From positions 1 to 55,909 of IMG/VR virus record IMGVR_UViG_3300042898_004255: a stretch of 55,909 nt of DNA, one strand, 5' to 3'. A model generated the notes under the pieces. The model ran no database searches. It worked only from the letters and a program-made list of their open reading frames with translations, and had not been told where the DNA came from. Every line of letters begins with the position of its first letter. Positions within the stretch are counted from its first letter, which is position 1. The DNA is from a virus. The position numbers and the translations under genes were made by a program. Of the stretch, positions 8,061 to 15,514 are shown piece after piece.

Positions 8061-8068
8061 TATAAATA
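8061..8068 (-). promoter_or_regulatory. TATTTATA box for the 8046 gene
   Basis: TATAAATA on +, reading TATTTATA toward the minus-strand gene, 14 nt before its ATG. Confidence 0.45.
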
Positions 8069-8123
8069 TTTTTATTTTTAATAAAATCAACATTAATTAC
8101 ACATTCTTTATTATAAATGTTGA

Positions 8124-8131
8124 TATTTATA
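8124..8131 (+). promoter_or_regulatory. TATTTATA box for the 8157 gene
   Basis: Part of a palindromic TATTTATAAATA, ending 25 nt before the ATG at 8157. Confidence 0.45.
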
Positions 8132-8156
8132 AATATAATATTAAACATAAAATACC

Positions 8157-8567
8157 ATGGTAAATTACAAAATAGAAGAACTTGAACAAATTGACTCAAT
8201 TACTGCTGAAAAATTAAGAAGTGTCGGAATAAATACAGTTCTTAAATTATTGGAAAATACAAAAACAACTAAACAAAGAGAAGAAATTTCTAATAAAACA
8301 GGAATTGATGTTAGTCAAATTCTTAGATATACTAATATGGCTGATTTATTTAGAGTTCATGGTATTGGTAGAGAATATTCAGATCTTTTAGAACACTCTG
8401 GAGTTGACACTATCATAGAGTTATCAAAAAGAGATGCCATAAATTTAACTAAAAAAATAGAGGAAGTTAATAACGAATATAAATTTGTTAAAAAACTTCC
8501 ATTATTGAATGAAGTTCAAGATTGGATAAATCAATCAAAAGAATTGGAAAGATTTCTTGAATATTAA
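8157..8567 (+). CDS. Helix-hairpin-helix protein (DUF4332-like)
   Basis: A 136-residue protein with two tandem helix-hairpin-helix pairs: IEELEQIDSITAEKLRSVGINTVLKLLE (~5-33) and DLFRVHGIGREYSDLLEHSGVDTIIELS (~62-90). The HGIGREYSDLLEHSGV segment matches the DUF4332 pattern (GIG-x-x-x-x-x-L-x-x-x-GV-x-T). HhH motifs bind the DNA backbone non-specifically. The role in this phage is unknown. Its end overlaps the convergent 8564 gene by 4 nt. Confidence 0.72.
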   Translation: MVNYKIEELEQIDSITAEKLRSVGINTVLKLLENTKTTKQREEISNKTGIDVSQILRYTNMADLFRVHGIGREYSDLLEHSGVDTIIELSKRDAINLTKKIEEVNNEYKFVKKLPLLNEVQDWINQSKELERFLEY

Positions 8568-9118
8568 ATACCCTCTTCGTTATTTGCATTAATCAAGTCA
8601 TTCTCTATTCTTCTTCTCATACCATCTGTTAACTGATTATAAACATCGTCTCCGTATGTATGTCTTATGTCATTTTCTTCACGTAGATCTATAAATTGAC
8701 CTCCCGCTAAAAATCCTAAAACTTTTTCTAAATTAATTGTTCTCCAAGATTTATATGCAGCCTTTTCTTTTATTTGATTTTCATCCAAGTTTTCATCCGC
8801 TCTTAATTCTATCAAATTTTTTCGATACGCAACCATATCTATAACTCTTTTTACATTATTATTTCTTTGTAAATTAGCTTGTCTTTCAGTTTTTTCTTTC
8901 TCACTTGGAACATAGTTACTTATAAAACGTTTAATTAACATGTGTCTAACTTCTCCGTCATTTTTAACAAAAGCAACTCCCACCATTTGATTTTTATCTA
9001 ACGCATCTTTTAATTGAGTTAGATTTTTATAATCATCATATGTGAATGCCATTTCATCCATTCTAAGTTTATTTTCTAATAAACTTTTTAATTGTGATTC
9101 TGTAATTATTATTTTCAT
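8564..9118 (-). CDS. Leader-bearing protein with WYL_2-like SH3-barrel domain
   Basis: The frame extends to 9229, but the start is placed at the ATG at 9118 because this gives the shared leader MKIIITESQLKSLLENK and avoids overlap with the upstream gene. The 184-residue product has MAFTYDDYKNLTQLKDAL, then VGVAFVKNDGEVRHMLIKRF...YVPSEKEKTER, which fits the Sm-like SH3 beta-barrel of the WYL_2 family (V-x-V-x-F-x-KKDG-x-x-R-x-M). A possible leader cleavage site is SLLE|N. It is probably nucleic-acid binding and head-packaged (inference). Its first ~50 nt are nearly identical to those of the small gene at 9746. Confidence 0.62.
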   Translation of the reverse strand: MKIIITESQLKSLLENKLRMDEMAFTYDDYKNLTQLKDALDKNQMVGVAFVKNDGEVRHMLIKRFISNYVPSEKEKTERQANLQRNNNVKRVIDMVAYRKNLIELRADENLDENQIKEKAAYKSWRTINLEKVLGFLAGGQFIDLREENDIRHTYGDDVYNQLTDGMRRRIENDLINANNEEGI

Positions 9119-9122
9119 TTTA

Positions 9123-9554
9123 TTAAAATTTTCTTCCTGATGTGTTTGGTTTATTAATATTATTTGTTGGGGTTCTTTTAGTTGTGTTGTTATATATTTT
9201 TTCGGTTGTTCTCGGTTTAATTTGCACATTATTTAATTCGTCAACAGAATTTGAATTAAATCTGGACCAATAATCATTTCTTAATGGTGTATAAAATATA
9301 TCATCATAATAATATAAATGATTTGGTAAATCTTCTACTGTTTCATAAAAAGGAGAAACTCTATAACTATAATAAAAATCACGACGTATATTTCTATACG
9401 TATATAAACTATTTTGATAGTTTGGTAAGTGAGTTATTCTTCTATGTTTTTTTTCTTTTTTATAAATTGTATCAGTTTCAACGTAATATACATCATCTTG
9501 TGATTTTAATGTTGAAACTGAAAATAATAGAAATAATAAAAATATATTTTTCAT
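9123..9554 (-). CDS. Small exported protein
   Basis: A 143-residue protein with a clear signal peptide (MKNIFLLFLLFSVSTLKSQ), cut probably after SQ. The mature part is Tyr/Arg/Asn-rich (HLPNYQNSLYTYRNIRRDFYYSY...) with a low-complexity Thr/Asn tail. No lipobox and no recognised domain. Likely periplasmic or outer-membrane associated; the function is unknown. Confidence 0.62.
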   Translation of the reverse strand: MKNIFLLFLLFSVSTLKSQDDVYYVETDTIYKKEKKHRRITHLPNYQNSLYTYRNIRRDFYYSYRVSPFYETVEDLPNHLYYYDDIFYTPLRNDYWSRFNSNSVDELNNVQIKPRTTEKIYNNTTKRTPTNNINKPNTSGRKF

Positions 9555-9568
9555 TATGTTAATTTATT

Positions 9569-9576
9569 TATAAATA
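9569..9576 (-). promoter_or_regulatory. TATTTATA box for the exported protein gene
   Basis: TATAAATA on +, 14 nt before the minus-strand ATG at 9554. Confidence 0.45.
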
Positions 9577-9583
9577 TATGTGA

Positions 9584-9591
9584 TATTTATA
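9584..9591 (+). promoter_or_regulatory. TATTTATA box upstream of a hairpin cluster
   Basis: Part of TATTTATAAATA. It is the only such box in the 9.56-9.75 kb gap that reads rightward, toward three hairpins and the 9746 gene. Confidence 0.4.
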
Positions 9592-9639
9592 AATAAAAAA
9601 TAAACATAAAAAAACAATTAAGTATTTTAAAAAATAAGT

Positions 9640-9716
9640 CATGTTTAAATACATGAATTAGGACCGGATATAGTTGCTATTCCGTTGGGGGATGTTGATT
9701 CGCTACTCACATCCCC
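9640..9716 (+). other. Three consecutive hairpins in an intergenic gap (candidate sRNA or 5' UTR structure)
   Basis: Hairpin 1: CATGT/ACATG (9640-9655). Hairpin 2: CGGA-ATAG with CTAT-TCCG (9665-9684, one bulge, UUG loop). Hairpin 3: GGGGATG with CATCCCC (9688-9716, 15 nt loop). The stretch is much richer in G+C than its surroundings and has no ORF. No U tract follows, so it may be a structured leader of the 9746 operon rather than a terminated RNA. Confidence 0.5.
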
Positions 9717-9745
9717 TCTTTTAAAAGAAAATAAAAACAAATAAA

Positions 9746-9877
9746 ATGAAAATATTAATTACAGAATCACAATTAAAAAGTTTATTAGAAAAAACCATTA
9801 TTGAAAATGTTATGGTTAAATCAACCCCAAATTTAAAAAATCTTAAAGAAACCTACACTAAAAAAAACAGACGATAA
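9746..9877 (+). CDS. 43-residue leader-only protein
   Basis: The ATG at 9746 opens a 43-codon frame ending TAA at 9875-9877: MKILITESQLKSLLEKTIIE followed by a basic tail ending KKNRR. The first half is the shared leader, almost identical at DNA level to the 5' end of the 8564-9118 gene. Being little more than the leader, it may be a small packaged peptide or a decayed gene. The start is clear; the function is unknown. Confidence 0.55.
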   Translation: MKILITESQLKSLLEKTIIENVMVKSTPNLKNLKETYTKKNRR

Positions 9878-9890
9878 AAGTTTAAATAAT

Positions 9891-10208
9891 ATGAAATTAT
9901 TTGATTTAATGAATGAATCGAAAAAAGATTCTTTTGAAACATTTGCAGAAAAAAGATTAGGTGGTGCAACAAAAATTGCGGACAACGCAAAAGAAAAAGG
10001 TGGACCATCAATGTTAACATATCATCATTTTGTTGTTAAACTACCTTATTATAAAAAAGCGAGTCAAGGAAAATTTGATTTGAATGGAGTTAAAAAAGAA
10101 TTTAATGAAACCCTTAAAAAAATATCAACGGATATGAACCAAGTCGAGTTTCAAAAAGAAATGGGAAGATTGGAAGTACTTGGTGAGTTAATAATAAAAC
10201 ATAAATAA
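9891..10208 (+). CDS. Hypothetical protein with MKLFDLMNE leader
   Basis: A 105-residue protein starting MKLFDLMNESKKDS, resembling the MKLxxLFE-type N-termini of other proteins here, with a possible cleavage site LMNE|S. The body (KIADNAKEKGGPSMLTYHHFVVKLPYYKKAS...) is not recognised. It lies 1 nt upstream of the next gene, so the two are cotranscribed. Confidence 0.58.
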   Translation: MKLFDLMNESKKDSFETFAEKRLGGATKIADNAKEKGGPSMLTYHHFVVKLPYYKKASQGKFDLNGVKKEFNETLKKISTDMNQVEFQKEMGRLEVLGELIIKHK

Positions 10209-10209
10209 C

Positions 10210-11304
10210 ATGAATTTAAACGAACAAATATCAAGAATAAAAGAAGTAATGGGGTTAGTTAACGAACAAATAACCTCAACAGGTTATAATTTACCTCAAG
10301 GTCATACTATACCAACATGTACCCAAACGGGTTGTAAGGGAACTTATAGTGGTCCACAATTTAATATAATAGGTACAAATACGGATGGGACTGACAAATG
10401 GAATGACATTGCACATGACTACTCAAATACCATGAGTTATTATGTTGGTGATAAACTAAAAGAATTATATAAACAAGGAATTTATGTTAAAGTAGACCTT
10501 GAAATGATAAAAATGACGGCGTACCCAGTTAAAAATGAAGAAAGTGCAGATCCAACAAAAGTAACTATAGATATACCATTTATTAGAGTAAAAAATAAAT
10601 GCGAAGCATATACTTCATTTGACCATGCAGGTGGGTGGGGGCACTTGCGTATTGATTTAGACAACAGAAAAACACAATTATCATCTGCATTGTTACCTGG
10701 TGAAACATTAGATATTAGTACTTTGAATCAAACAAATAAAACTGATTATAAAACAAGTTTAAATGAGTACTGGATACAATGGAAAAATAAAACTACTCAA
10801 TCTGATTGTGCTAATAATTCAACTAATGTAACCCCACAAACAACAAGTGTAACACCTCAGAAAACTAATGTAACCCCACAAACAACAAGTGTAACACCTC
10901 AGAAAACTAATGTAACCCCACAAACAACAAGTAGTTCATCAAATGGTGAAGAGGTCAAAGTTACTGGTAATGGTATTATAGAGTTAAGAAAAAATATAAT
11001 AAGTAAATCATCAAATGCAAGTATTGATGTAAATAGTATTAAAGTTAATATGGATAAATTTGAAATTTCATATAAATCAGGTCCAACTAAAATAAATAAA
11101 ATTAGTCTTTTTACAAGAAACACTGGTGATGTTAAAGATAGTTCAGGATTTACCACCGCATTAGATAATGTTATATCCCAAAATAAATCTGATAATATTA
11201 CCGTTGAAGTTATTAAACGAGGTTCTATAACAAATTATCCATTCAATGACGGCACAAAAAAATTTAATACAACTCTATATTGGGCGGTTTTATTAATATA
11301 TTAA
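10210..11304 (+). CDS. Leader-bearing protein with Thr/Pro repeat linker
   Basis: A 364-residue protein that starts MNLNEQISRIKEVMGLVNEQ. The NEQISRIKEVM part closely resembles the C-terminal NEIRRIKEIM of the helical-repeat paralogues elsewhere in the window; a possible cleavage site is LVNE|Q. Residues ~20-200 form a globular domain with four Cys (IPTCTQTGCKG, NKCEAY, SDCANN). Then follow 2.6 copies of a 14-residue Thr/Pro repeat (NVTPQTTSVTPQKT) and a C-terminal domain (~245-364). No family recognised. The repeat looks like an inter-domain linker. Confidence 0.6.
   Translation: MNLNEQISRIKEVMGLVNEQITSTGYNLPQGHTIPTCTQTGCKGTYSGPQFNIIGTNTDGTDKWNDIAHDYSNTMSYYVGDKLKELYKQGIYVKVDLEMIKMTAYPVKNEESADPTKVTIDIPFIRVKNKCEAYTSFDHAGGWGHLRIDLDNRKTQLSSALLPGETLDISTLNQTNKTDYKTSLNEYWIQWKNKTTQSDCANNSTNVTPQTTSVTPQKTNVTPQTTSVTPQKTNVTPQTTSSSSNGEEVKVTGNGIIELRKNIISKSSNASIDVNSIKVNMDKFEISYKSGPTKINKISLFTRNTGDVKDSSGFTTALDNVISQNKSDNITVEVIKRGSITNYPFNDGTKKFNTTLYWAVLLIY
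10822..10932 (+). repeat. 42 bp tandem repeat, about 2.6 copies
   Basis: Unit starts ACTAATGTAACCCC at 10822, 10864 and 10906, with near-perfect identity between copies. It encodes the Thr/Pro linker NVTPQTTSVTPQKT. Copies are in frame, so number changes would alter only linker length. Confidence 0.9.
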
Positions 11305-11331
11305 TAAACCATATTTTTTTAAAAAATAAAC

Positions 11332-11339
11332 TATTTATA
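11332..11339 (+). promoter_or_regulatory. TATTTATA box for the 11354 gene
   Basis: AAACTATTTATATA, the longer form of the motif, ends 14 nt before the ATG at 11354. Confidence 0.5.
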
Positions 11340-11353
11340 TATAAAAAATTAAA

Positions 11354-11680
11354 ATGAAAAAAGTAATTAGATTAACTGAATCACAATTAAAACAAATGGT
11401 CAAACAAATGATGACGGAAGAATATAGTAAAGAATATTATGACCGTGAATACAGAGAAGGTCCTACAGATGAAGACAAGGAAATGATGAGATTAAAAAAA
11501 GAATTTATTAATCTTGTTAATAAAATGAGGAAAAAGGGGTTCGATTCAATCTCTGATTTCGAGGATTTACTATATGACCAAATACCTGTTGATGATTATG
11601 GTGATTTTTTTGAACCTAAACAATTCTCAAAATTTGGTGGTAAAATAGGTCCAAAATCTCCAGAGTATAGAAGACGATAA
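11354..11680 (+). CDS. Leader-bearing small charged protein
   Basis: A 108-residue protein starting MKKVIRLTESQLKQMVKQMMTEE, a shared-leader variant with a possible cleavage after MMTE. The rest is highly charged (YDREYREGPTDEDKEMMRLKKEF...) with a C-terminal GGKIGPKSPEYRRR tail. No domain recognised. It has its own TATTTATA box and a downstream terminator, so it is probably a single-gene transcript. Confidence 0.62.
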   Translation: MKKVIRLTESQLKQMVKQMMTEEYSKEYYDREYREGPTDEDKEMMRLKKEFINLVNKMRKKGFDSISDFEDLLYDQIPVDDYGDFFEPKQFSKFGGKIGPKSPEYRRR

Positions 11681-11703
11681 AAAAATTAAAACAATTATAA
11701 ATA

Positions 11704-11735
11704 AAAAAACCCTTCAAATTTGAAGGGTTTTTTTT
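11704..11735. terminator. Bidirectional intrinsic terminator
   Basis: AAACCCTTCAAA and TTTGAAGGGTTT form a perfect stem flanked by A and T tracts on either side, so it serves both converging genes (11354 on + and 11737 on minus). Confidence 0.9.
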
Positions 11736-11736
11736 A

Positions 11737-12099
11737 TTATCTTTTTTTACCACAAGATAAACATTTTCTTTTTGATGACGATTCATTCATATCACTATCG
11801 TGTACAGACTTTGGGTTTTCACGGTCATTAAATTCGTCATCTCCATATCTAGAAAATTCATCATCACCATATGTTGAAAATTCGTCATCTTCTTCCATAG
11901 GGAATTCATTATCGTTAAATTCGTCATCTTCTTCCATAGGGAATTCATTATCGTTAAATTCATCATCTTCATCCATATTAGACTGAATTTTTTTAGAAAA
12001 TAAATCATCAAGACTAAATTCATTTTCTTTCAGATTTCTTTTTGTAAAAAGAATATTAGCTTCTTGAATATTCTTTAATTTCGCCAATCTTTTATTCAT
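11737..12099 (-). CDS. Acidic repeat protein with C-terminal CxxC
   Basis: A 120-residue protein. The N-terminus MNKRLAKLKNIQEANILF is basic. Residues ~42-90 are acidic repeats (DDEFNDNEFPMEE, twice, then DDEFSTYG, DDEFSRYG). The C-terminus is SSKRKCLSCGKKR, a single CxxC that could be half of a zinc site. No family is recognised. Repeated DNA encodes the acidic block. Such DNA-mimic-like acidity is seen in phage inhibitors, but nothing else supports that here. Confidence 0.58.
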   Translation of the reverse strand: MNKRLAKLKNIQEANILFTKRNLKENEFSLDDLFSKKIQSNMDEDDEFNDNEFPMEEDDEFNDNEFPMEEDDEFSTYGDDEFSRYGDDEFNDRENPKSVHDSDMNESSSKRKCLSCGKKR

Positions 12100-12121
12100 A
12101 TTAATTTTTAATTAATAAATA

Positions 12122-13309
12122 TTACCAATATTCTAATAAGTTTAATTTGTCCATATATTCTTTTTCGATATCACTAGAAGTTAAGTTACTATAGTCTTTT
12201 GGTATTATACTATATAATTTAGATAATTTTTTATATAATCTTTCAGCATCGAATTTCATTTTGTTTATCATTTTTTCAAATGTTTTTTTAACATTAAGAT
12301 CATCATTATCAGAATACATTAATTTAGAAATATGTTTCGACCATAAATCGTGAATAGATTTGTCATCTAAATCTACACCTAAAGAACCTTGATTAAGTGC
12401 CTTCATAAATTCTTTAGACATACCCGCAATCTGCAATAAAAACAAACCCATTGATTTATTTGTCGCCATGTATATAAAATAATCTGGAACATTAAGATTA
12501 TTTTTTAAATCAAGTCTAACAGATTCAAATAATTTTTCATATGATAAATTCTTCACTTCATTAATTTTCCCATACACATTTGATGACCTAAATTTTTCCA
12601 AAAAATTACTTTGTGTTATTTTTTGACTTAAACATTCAGAATAAAGTTCATTTGGTCGAACTTTACTTTCAACATCATGAATATAATACATTAAAAAACA
12701 AAAATCATTTAAATCACCAGAAAAATCTACCTCATTGTATAAATAATTTGACAAAGAATAGTGTGTTCTATCACTTATTTTAGCATAAGGGTTTAAAACA
12801 TGGTCAATATAATGTTTTAATTCGTGTGACATAGTATCAACATTCATATTTTTTTGAGATATTAAAAAACGAACAAACTCTAAAAATGTGATATTACCAT
12901 CTATAGCATAATTCATATCTAAAACCGCATCACTTTGTGCATCATAAGTTAGTGTTCCTTTTTTACTTAGATTTGTAATATCAGGATTAGTGTTTGACAT
13001 ACTTAAAATCGCAATCGGAACACTCATACCATAAAATGTTGTAAAATTTATTGTAATTCTAACTGTTTTTAGTATGACATCTTGTTTTTCTGTAGGAAAT
13101 ATTTCGTCCATATTTAAAACAAAATAAAGTTTATCAGTATCTCTTATACTAATTTTTGATAAATTTTTACTTTTTACATAATCAATTATTTGACTATATA
13201 GTTTATCAATAATTTTTGTTGATGTTTCAAAAACATTTTCTACCACTCCAACTACCTCATTTAAATTATTAACATTATTAACCATGTTAATCATTGCACG
13301 TATATCCAT
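12122..13309 (-). CDS. Putative zinc metalloprotease (HELKH) with leader-like N-terminus
   Basis: A 395-residue protein. MSHELKHYIDHVL (~160-172) carries an HExxH zinc motif preceded by a helix. A downstream Glu-containing segment (YNEVDFSGD) ~30 residues later could supply the third ligand, as in gluzincin-type peptidases, though this is not certain. The N-terminus MDIRAMINMVNNVNNLNEVV has a possible (L)NE cleavage site. Head packaging and delivery into the host to cut a target protein is a reasonable guess. It is in an operon with 13318-13815, 8 nt apart. Confidence 0.6.
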   Translation of the reverse strand: MDIRAMINMVNNVNNLNEVVGVVENVFETSTKIIDKLYSQIIDYVKSKNLSKISIRDTDKLYFVLNMDEIFPTEKQDVILKTVRITINFTTFYGMSVPIAILSMSNTNPDITNLSKKGTLTYDAQSDAVLDMNYAIDGNITFLEFVRFLISQKNMNVDTMSHELKHYIDHVLNPYAKISDRTHYSLSNYLYNEVDFSGDLNDFCFLMYYIHDVESKVRPNELYSECLSQKITQSNFLEKFRSSNVYGKINEVKNLSYEKLFESVRLDLKNNLNVPDYFIYMATNKSMGLFLLQIAGMSKEFMKALNQGSLGVDLDDKSIHDLWSKHISKLMYSDNDDLNVKKTFEKMINKMKFDAERLYKKLSKLYSIIPKDYSNLTSSDIEKEYMDKLNLLEYW

Positions 13310-13317
13310 ATTTTTTT

Positions 13318-13815
13318 TTAATCTATATTTATTGTTCCACCGGAGTATTTTTTATCATACCCGTCTCTTATTTGTTTTTCAGATACATCAATTAAATCTT
13401 GTAAAATATCGTTTAGGTCATCCATATCAAGTTGTAGTGTATCTAAATCTGTAAGTAAATCATTTGCTTTACTATAAAATGTTTCTGCTTTAGCATCCAA
13501 ATTATCATTTAAATGGTCATCAAAAAAAGATTCCATAACATCAAAGTATTTTTCCCATTTATTTTTTAATATTTTTTGATTTGCCCTAAACTTTTCAACT
13601 GTTTGTATGTAATAATCCATGTTTTCACAGATATCTGAAATAGTTGTGTTAAATACCACATTATAAACATTATAAATAGATTTTTTTCCACCATCTATAA
13701 GTTTTTCTAAATCAGACACTACTTGTGGTAATGATTCTGGATTATACATAAATTTCATAGAGTCTTCAACTATTCTAATTAAATCACTTGTTTTTAACTT
13801 TATTATTCTTTTCAT
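13318..13815 (-). CDS. Leader-bearing coiled-coil protein
   Basis: A 165-residue protein that starts MKRIIKLKTSDLIRIVEDSM, a divergent form of the shared leader. The remainder is helical and acidic with leucine heptads (FYSKANDLLTDLDTLQLDMDDLNDILQDLIDV). It could be a partner, chaperone or inhibitor of the metalloprotease encoded 8 nt downstream, but this is only positional. No family recognised. Confidence 0.58.
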   Translation of the reverse strand: MKRIIKLKTSDLIRIVEDSMKFMYNPESLPQVVSDLEKLIDGGKKSIYNVYNVVFNTTISDICENMDYYIQTVEKFRANQKILKNKWEKYFDVMESFFDDHLNDNLDAKAETFYSKANDLLTDLDTLQLDMDDLNDILQDLIDVSEKQIRDGYDKKYSGGTINID

Positions 13816-13851
13816 TTATACTTTTATATTGGATAAATATTTAAAAAACCA

Positions 13852-13859
13852 TATTTATA
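13852..13859 (+). promoter_or_regulatory. TATTTATA box for the ADP-ribosyltransferase operon
   Basis: CATATTTATACT ends 20 nt before the ATG at 13880, the first of three genes joined by ATGA overlaps. Confidence 0.5.
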
Positions 13860-13879
13860 CTATATAATGTTAATAAAAT

Positions 13880-15514
13880 ATGAAAATAATAATCACAGAA
13901 TCACAGTTAAATAGGTTAAATGAGGATATAACTGCTGGTAGAATGATTGTTTATCATAGAACCGGAAAAAAAGGATTCAATCCATCTAAAAACATTGCGG
14001 ATGATGGTTATATAGTTAGTATAGGTGCACATTACGGTTATGGTGTTTATACAACATATGACCTTGAGTCCCAAATGGGTGATAAAATGAAGAATAATTA
14101 TGGAAATATTATCATTGAATCTCAGATTATAGATACTAGTAAATTTTTAATTTTTAATTATGACATTGCGAAGAAAATATACAAATCAAGATATCGATTT
14201 ATAGACCAGTTAAAACAAATATTAGGAAAAAAAGAATGGTTAAAATATAAAGATAACGACCCCATAAGAGATATCGATGATACATTGGAAGAAGGAAATA
14301 TAAAATATACATCAAATCTTGCTTATGATTTTTACCAAGAGTTCTACGATTCTATTTTACAAAAACTTAATGGAATGATATTCACAGGTGGGAATGATGG
14401 AAATGTACTAGTATCTTATAATAGAAGAAATATCGAACCATTAAGATATTCTGAAGATGATGGTAAAACCTGGACAAATATTAGAAATGTAAAAACTTAT
14501 CAAAGAATAAAAGAACCAGATGATTATAAAAAAGACCCTGAGTTCCAACATCTTTTAAATAAGATTGAAAATGAACCAAATTTGGGTAGTTATTTTATAG
14601 AAGAAGTACCCTCAAAATATTATGATTATTTATTAAATTATTTTTCAAAAAAAGGTGATAAATTAAATGATAATGAATCTAAAATTATTGATATCATAAA
14701 ACTTATTAAAAAATTTGGTGATTATGATATTTTTAGAATACTTAATAATTCAAAAGATAAAGAACAAACGGCAATAGAAATTCTTGAAATTAATGGTGAT
14801 AGTTTAACTTCTTATGATATACAACTTTTATTATCATATTTTACAATACCAGATAACAAAAGTTTAATAAATATTGATGTTTTAATAATAAAAATTATTG
14901 ATTTAAAAGGTGATAAATTTAATTTCGAAGGTATTAGAGATTTAGTTCAATATTCTGAAGATAAAGACCTTATTGCAACAAAAATTATTGATATAATGAG
15001 TGAAAAATTAGATGGTGATGTTATCGAGATTTTAATGTCTCGTTCAACAGATAAAGAACTTATTGCAACAAAAATTATTGAGAAAAAAGGTAAAGAATTA
15101 CAGAGTATGGATATTAAAAATATTTTACAACGTGCATTTTATTATAACAAAAAAAATAACTCACTTCATTATGGTCATAAAAACATATTAACAAAAATTT
15201 TTGAAATCAAAGGTGATAAATTGAATTATAATGATATTAATGAAATATTAATGTATCCATTAAATAATAATAACGATACATTAATTAAAATTATTCAAAT
15301 AAAAGGTGAAAAATTAATTGATAGGGAAATATATATGTTACTTAATAATTCAAAAGATAAAGAATTAATAAAGAAAACATTATTACAAAATGGTGTTGAT
15401 TATGAATTAATAAATGATGTAATAATTGAAGATGATTTAGATACTCCATTAATACCAGATAATTATCAGTCAATGTTAAATGAAATAAAGAGAATTAAAC
15501 AAATAATAAGATGA
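13880..15514 (+). CDS. ADP-ribosyltransferase-like effector with C-terminal helical repeats
   Basis: A 544-residue protein. Residues 1-15 are the shared leader MKIIITESQLNRLNE with a possible cut LNE|D. Residues ~18-200 look like a PARP/ART-type (H-Y-E class) domain: MIVYHRTGKKGF (His of the NAD site), GAHYGYGVYTTYDLESQ (conserved Tyr, as in GxGxYFT) and YGNIIIESQII. The third catalytic residue cannot be fixed by eye. From ~210 on come ~30-residue helical repeats (KDLIATKIIDIMSEKL...DVIEILMSRS), ending IPDNYQSMLNEIKRIKQIIR. T4 Alt is a head-packaged ART with a cleaved leader, so an analogous role is inferred. It overlaps the next gene by 4 nt. Confidence 0.72.
   Translation: MKIIITESQLNRLNEDITAGRMIVYHRTGKKGFNPSKNIADDGYIVSIGAHYGYGVYTTYDLESQMGDKMKNNYGNIIIESQIIDTSKFLIFNYDIAKKIYKSRYRFIDQLKQILGKKEWLKYKDNDPIRDIDDTLEEGNIKYTSNLAYDFYQEFYDSILQKLNGMIFTGGNDGNVLVSYNRRNIEPLRYSEDDGKTWTNIRNVKTYQRIKEPDDYKKDPEFQHLLNKIENEPNLGSYFIEEVPSKYYDYLLNYFSKKGDKLNDNESKIIDIIKLIKKFGDYDIFRILNNSKDKEQTAIEILEINGDSLTSYDIQLLLSYFTIPDNKSLINIDVLIIKIIDLKGDKFNFEGIRDLVQYSEDKDLIATKIIDIMSEKLDGDVIEILMSRSTDKELIATKIIEKKGKELQSMDIKNILQRAFYYNKKNNSLHYGHKNILTKIFEIKGDKLNYNDINEILMYPLNNNNDTLIKIIQIKGEKLIDREIYMLLNNSKDKELIKKTLLQNGVDYELINDVIIEDDLDTPLIPDNYQSMLNEIKRIKQIIR

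Noticed and set aside
11720-11986. Ser-rich + strand ORF of 88 residues
   Set aside because: It is the antisense shadow of the acidic repeat gene at 11737-12099 and overlaps the bidirectional terminator.
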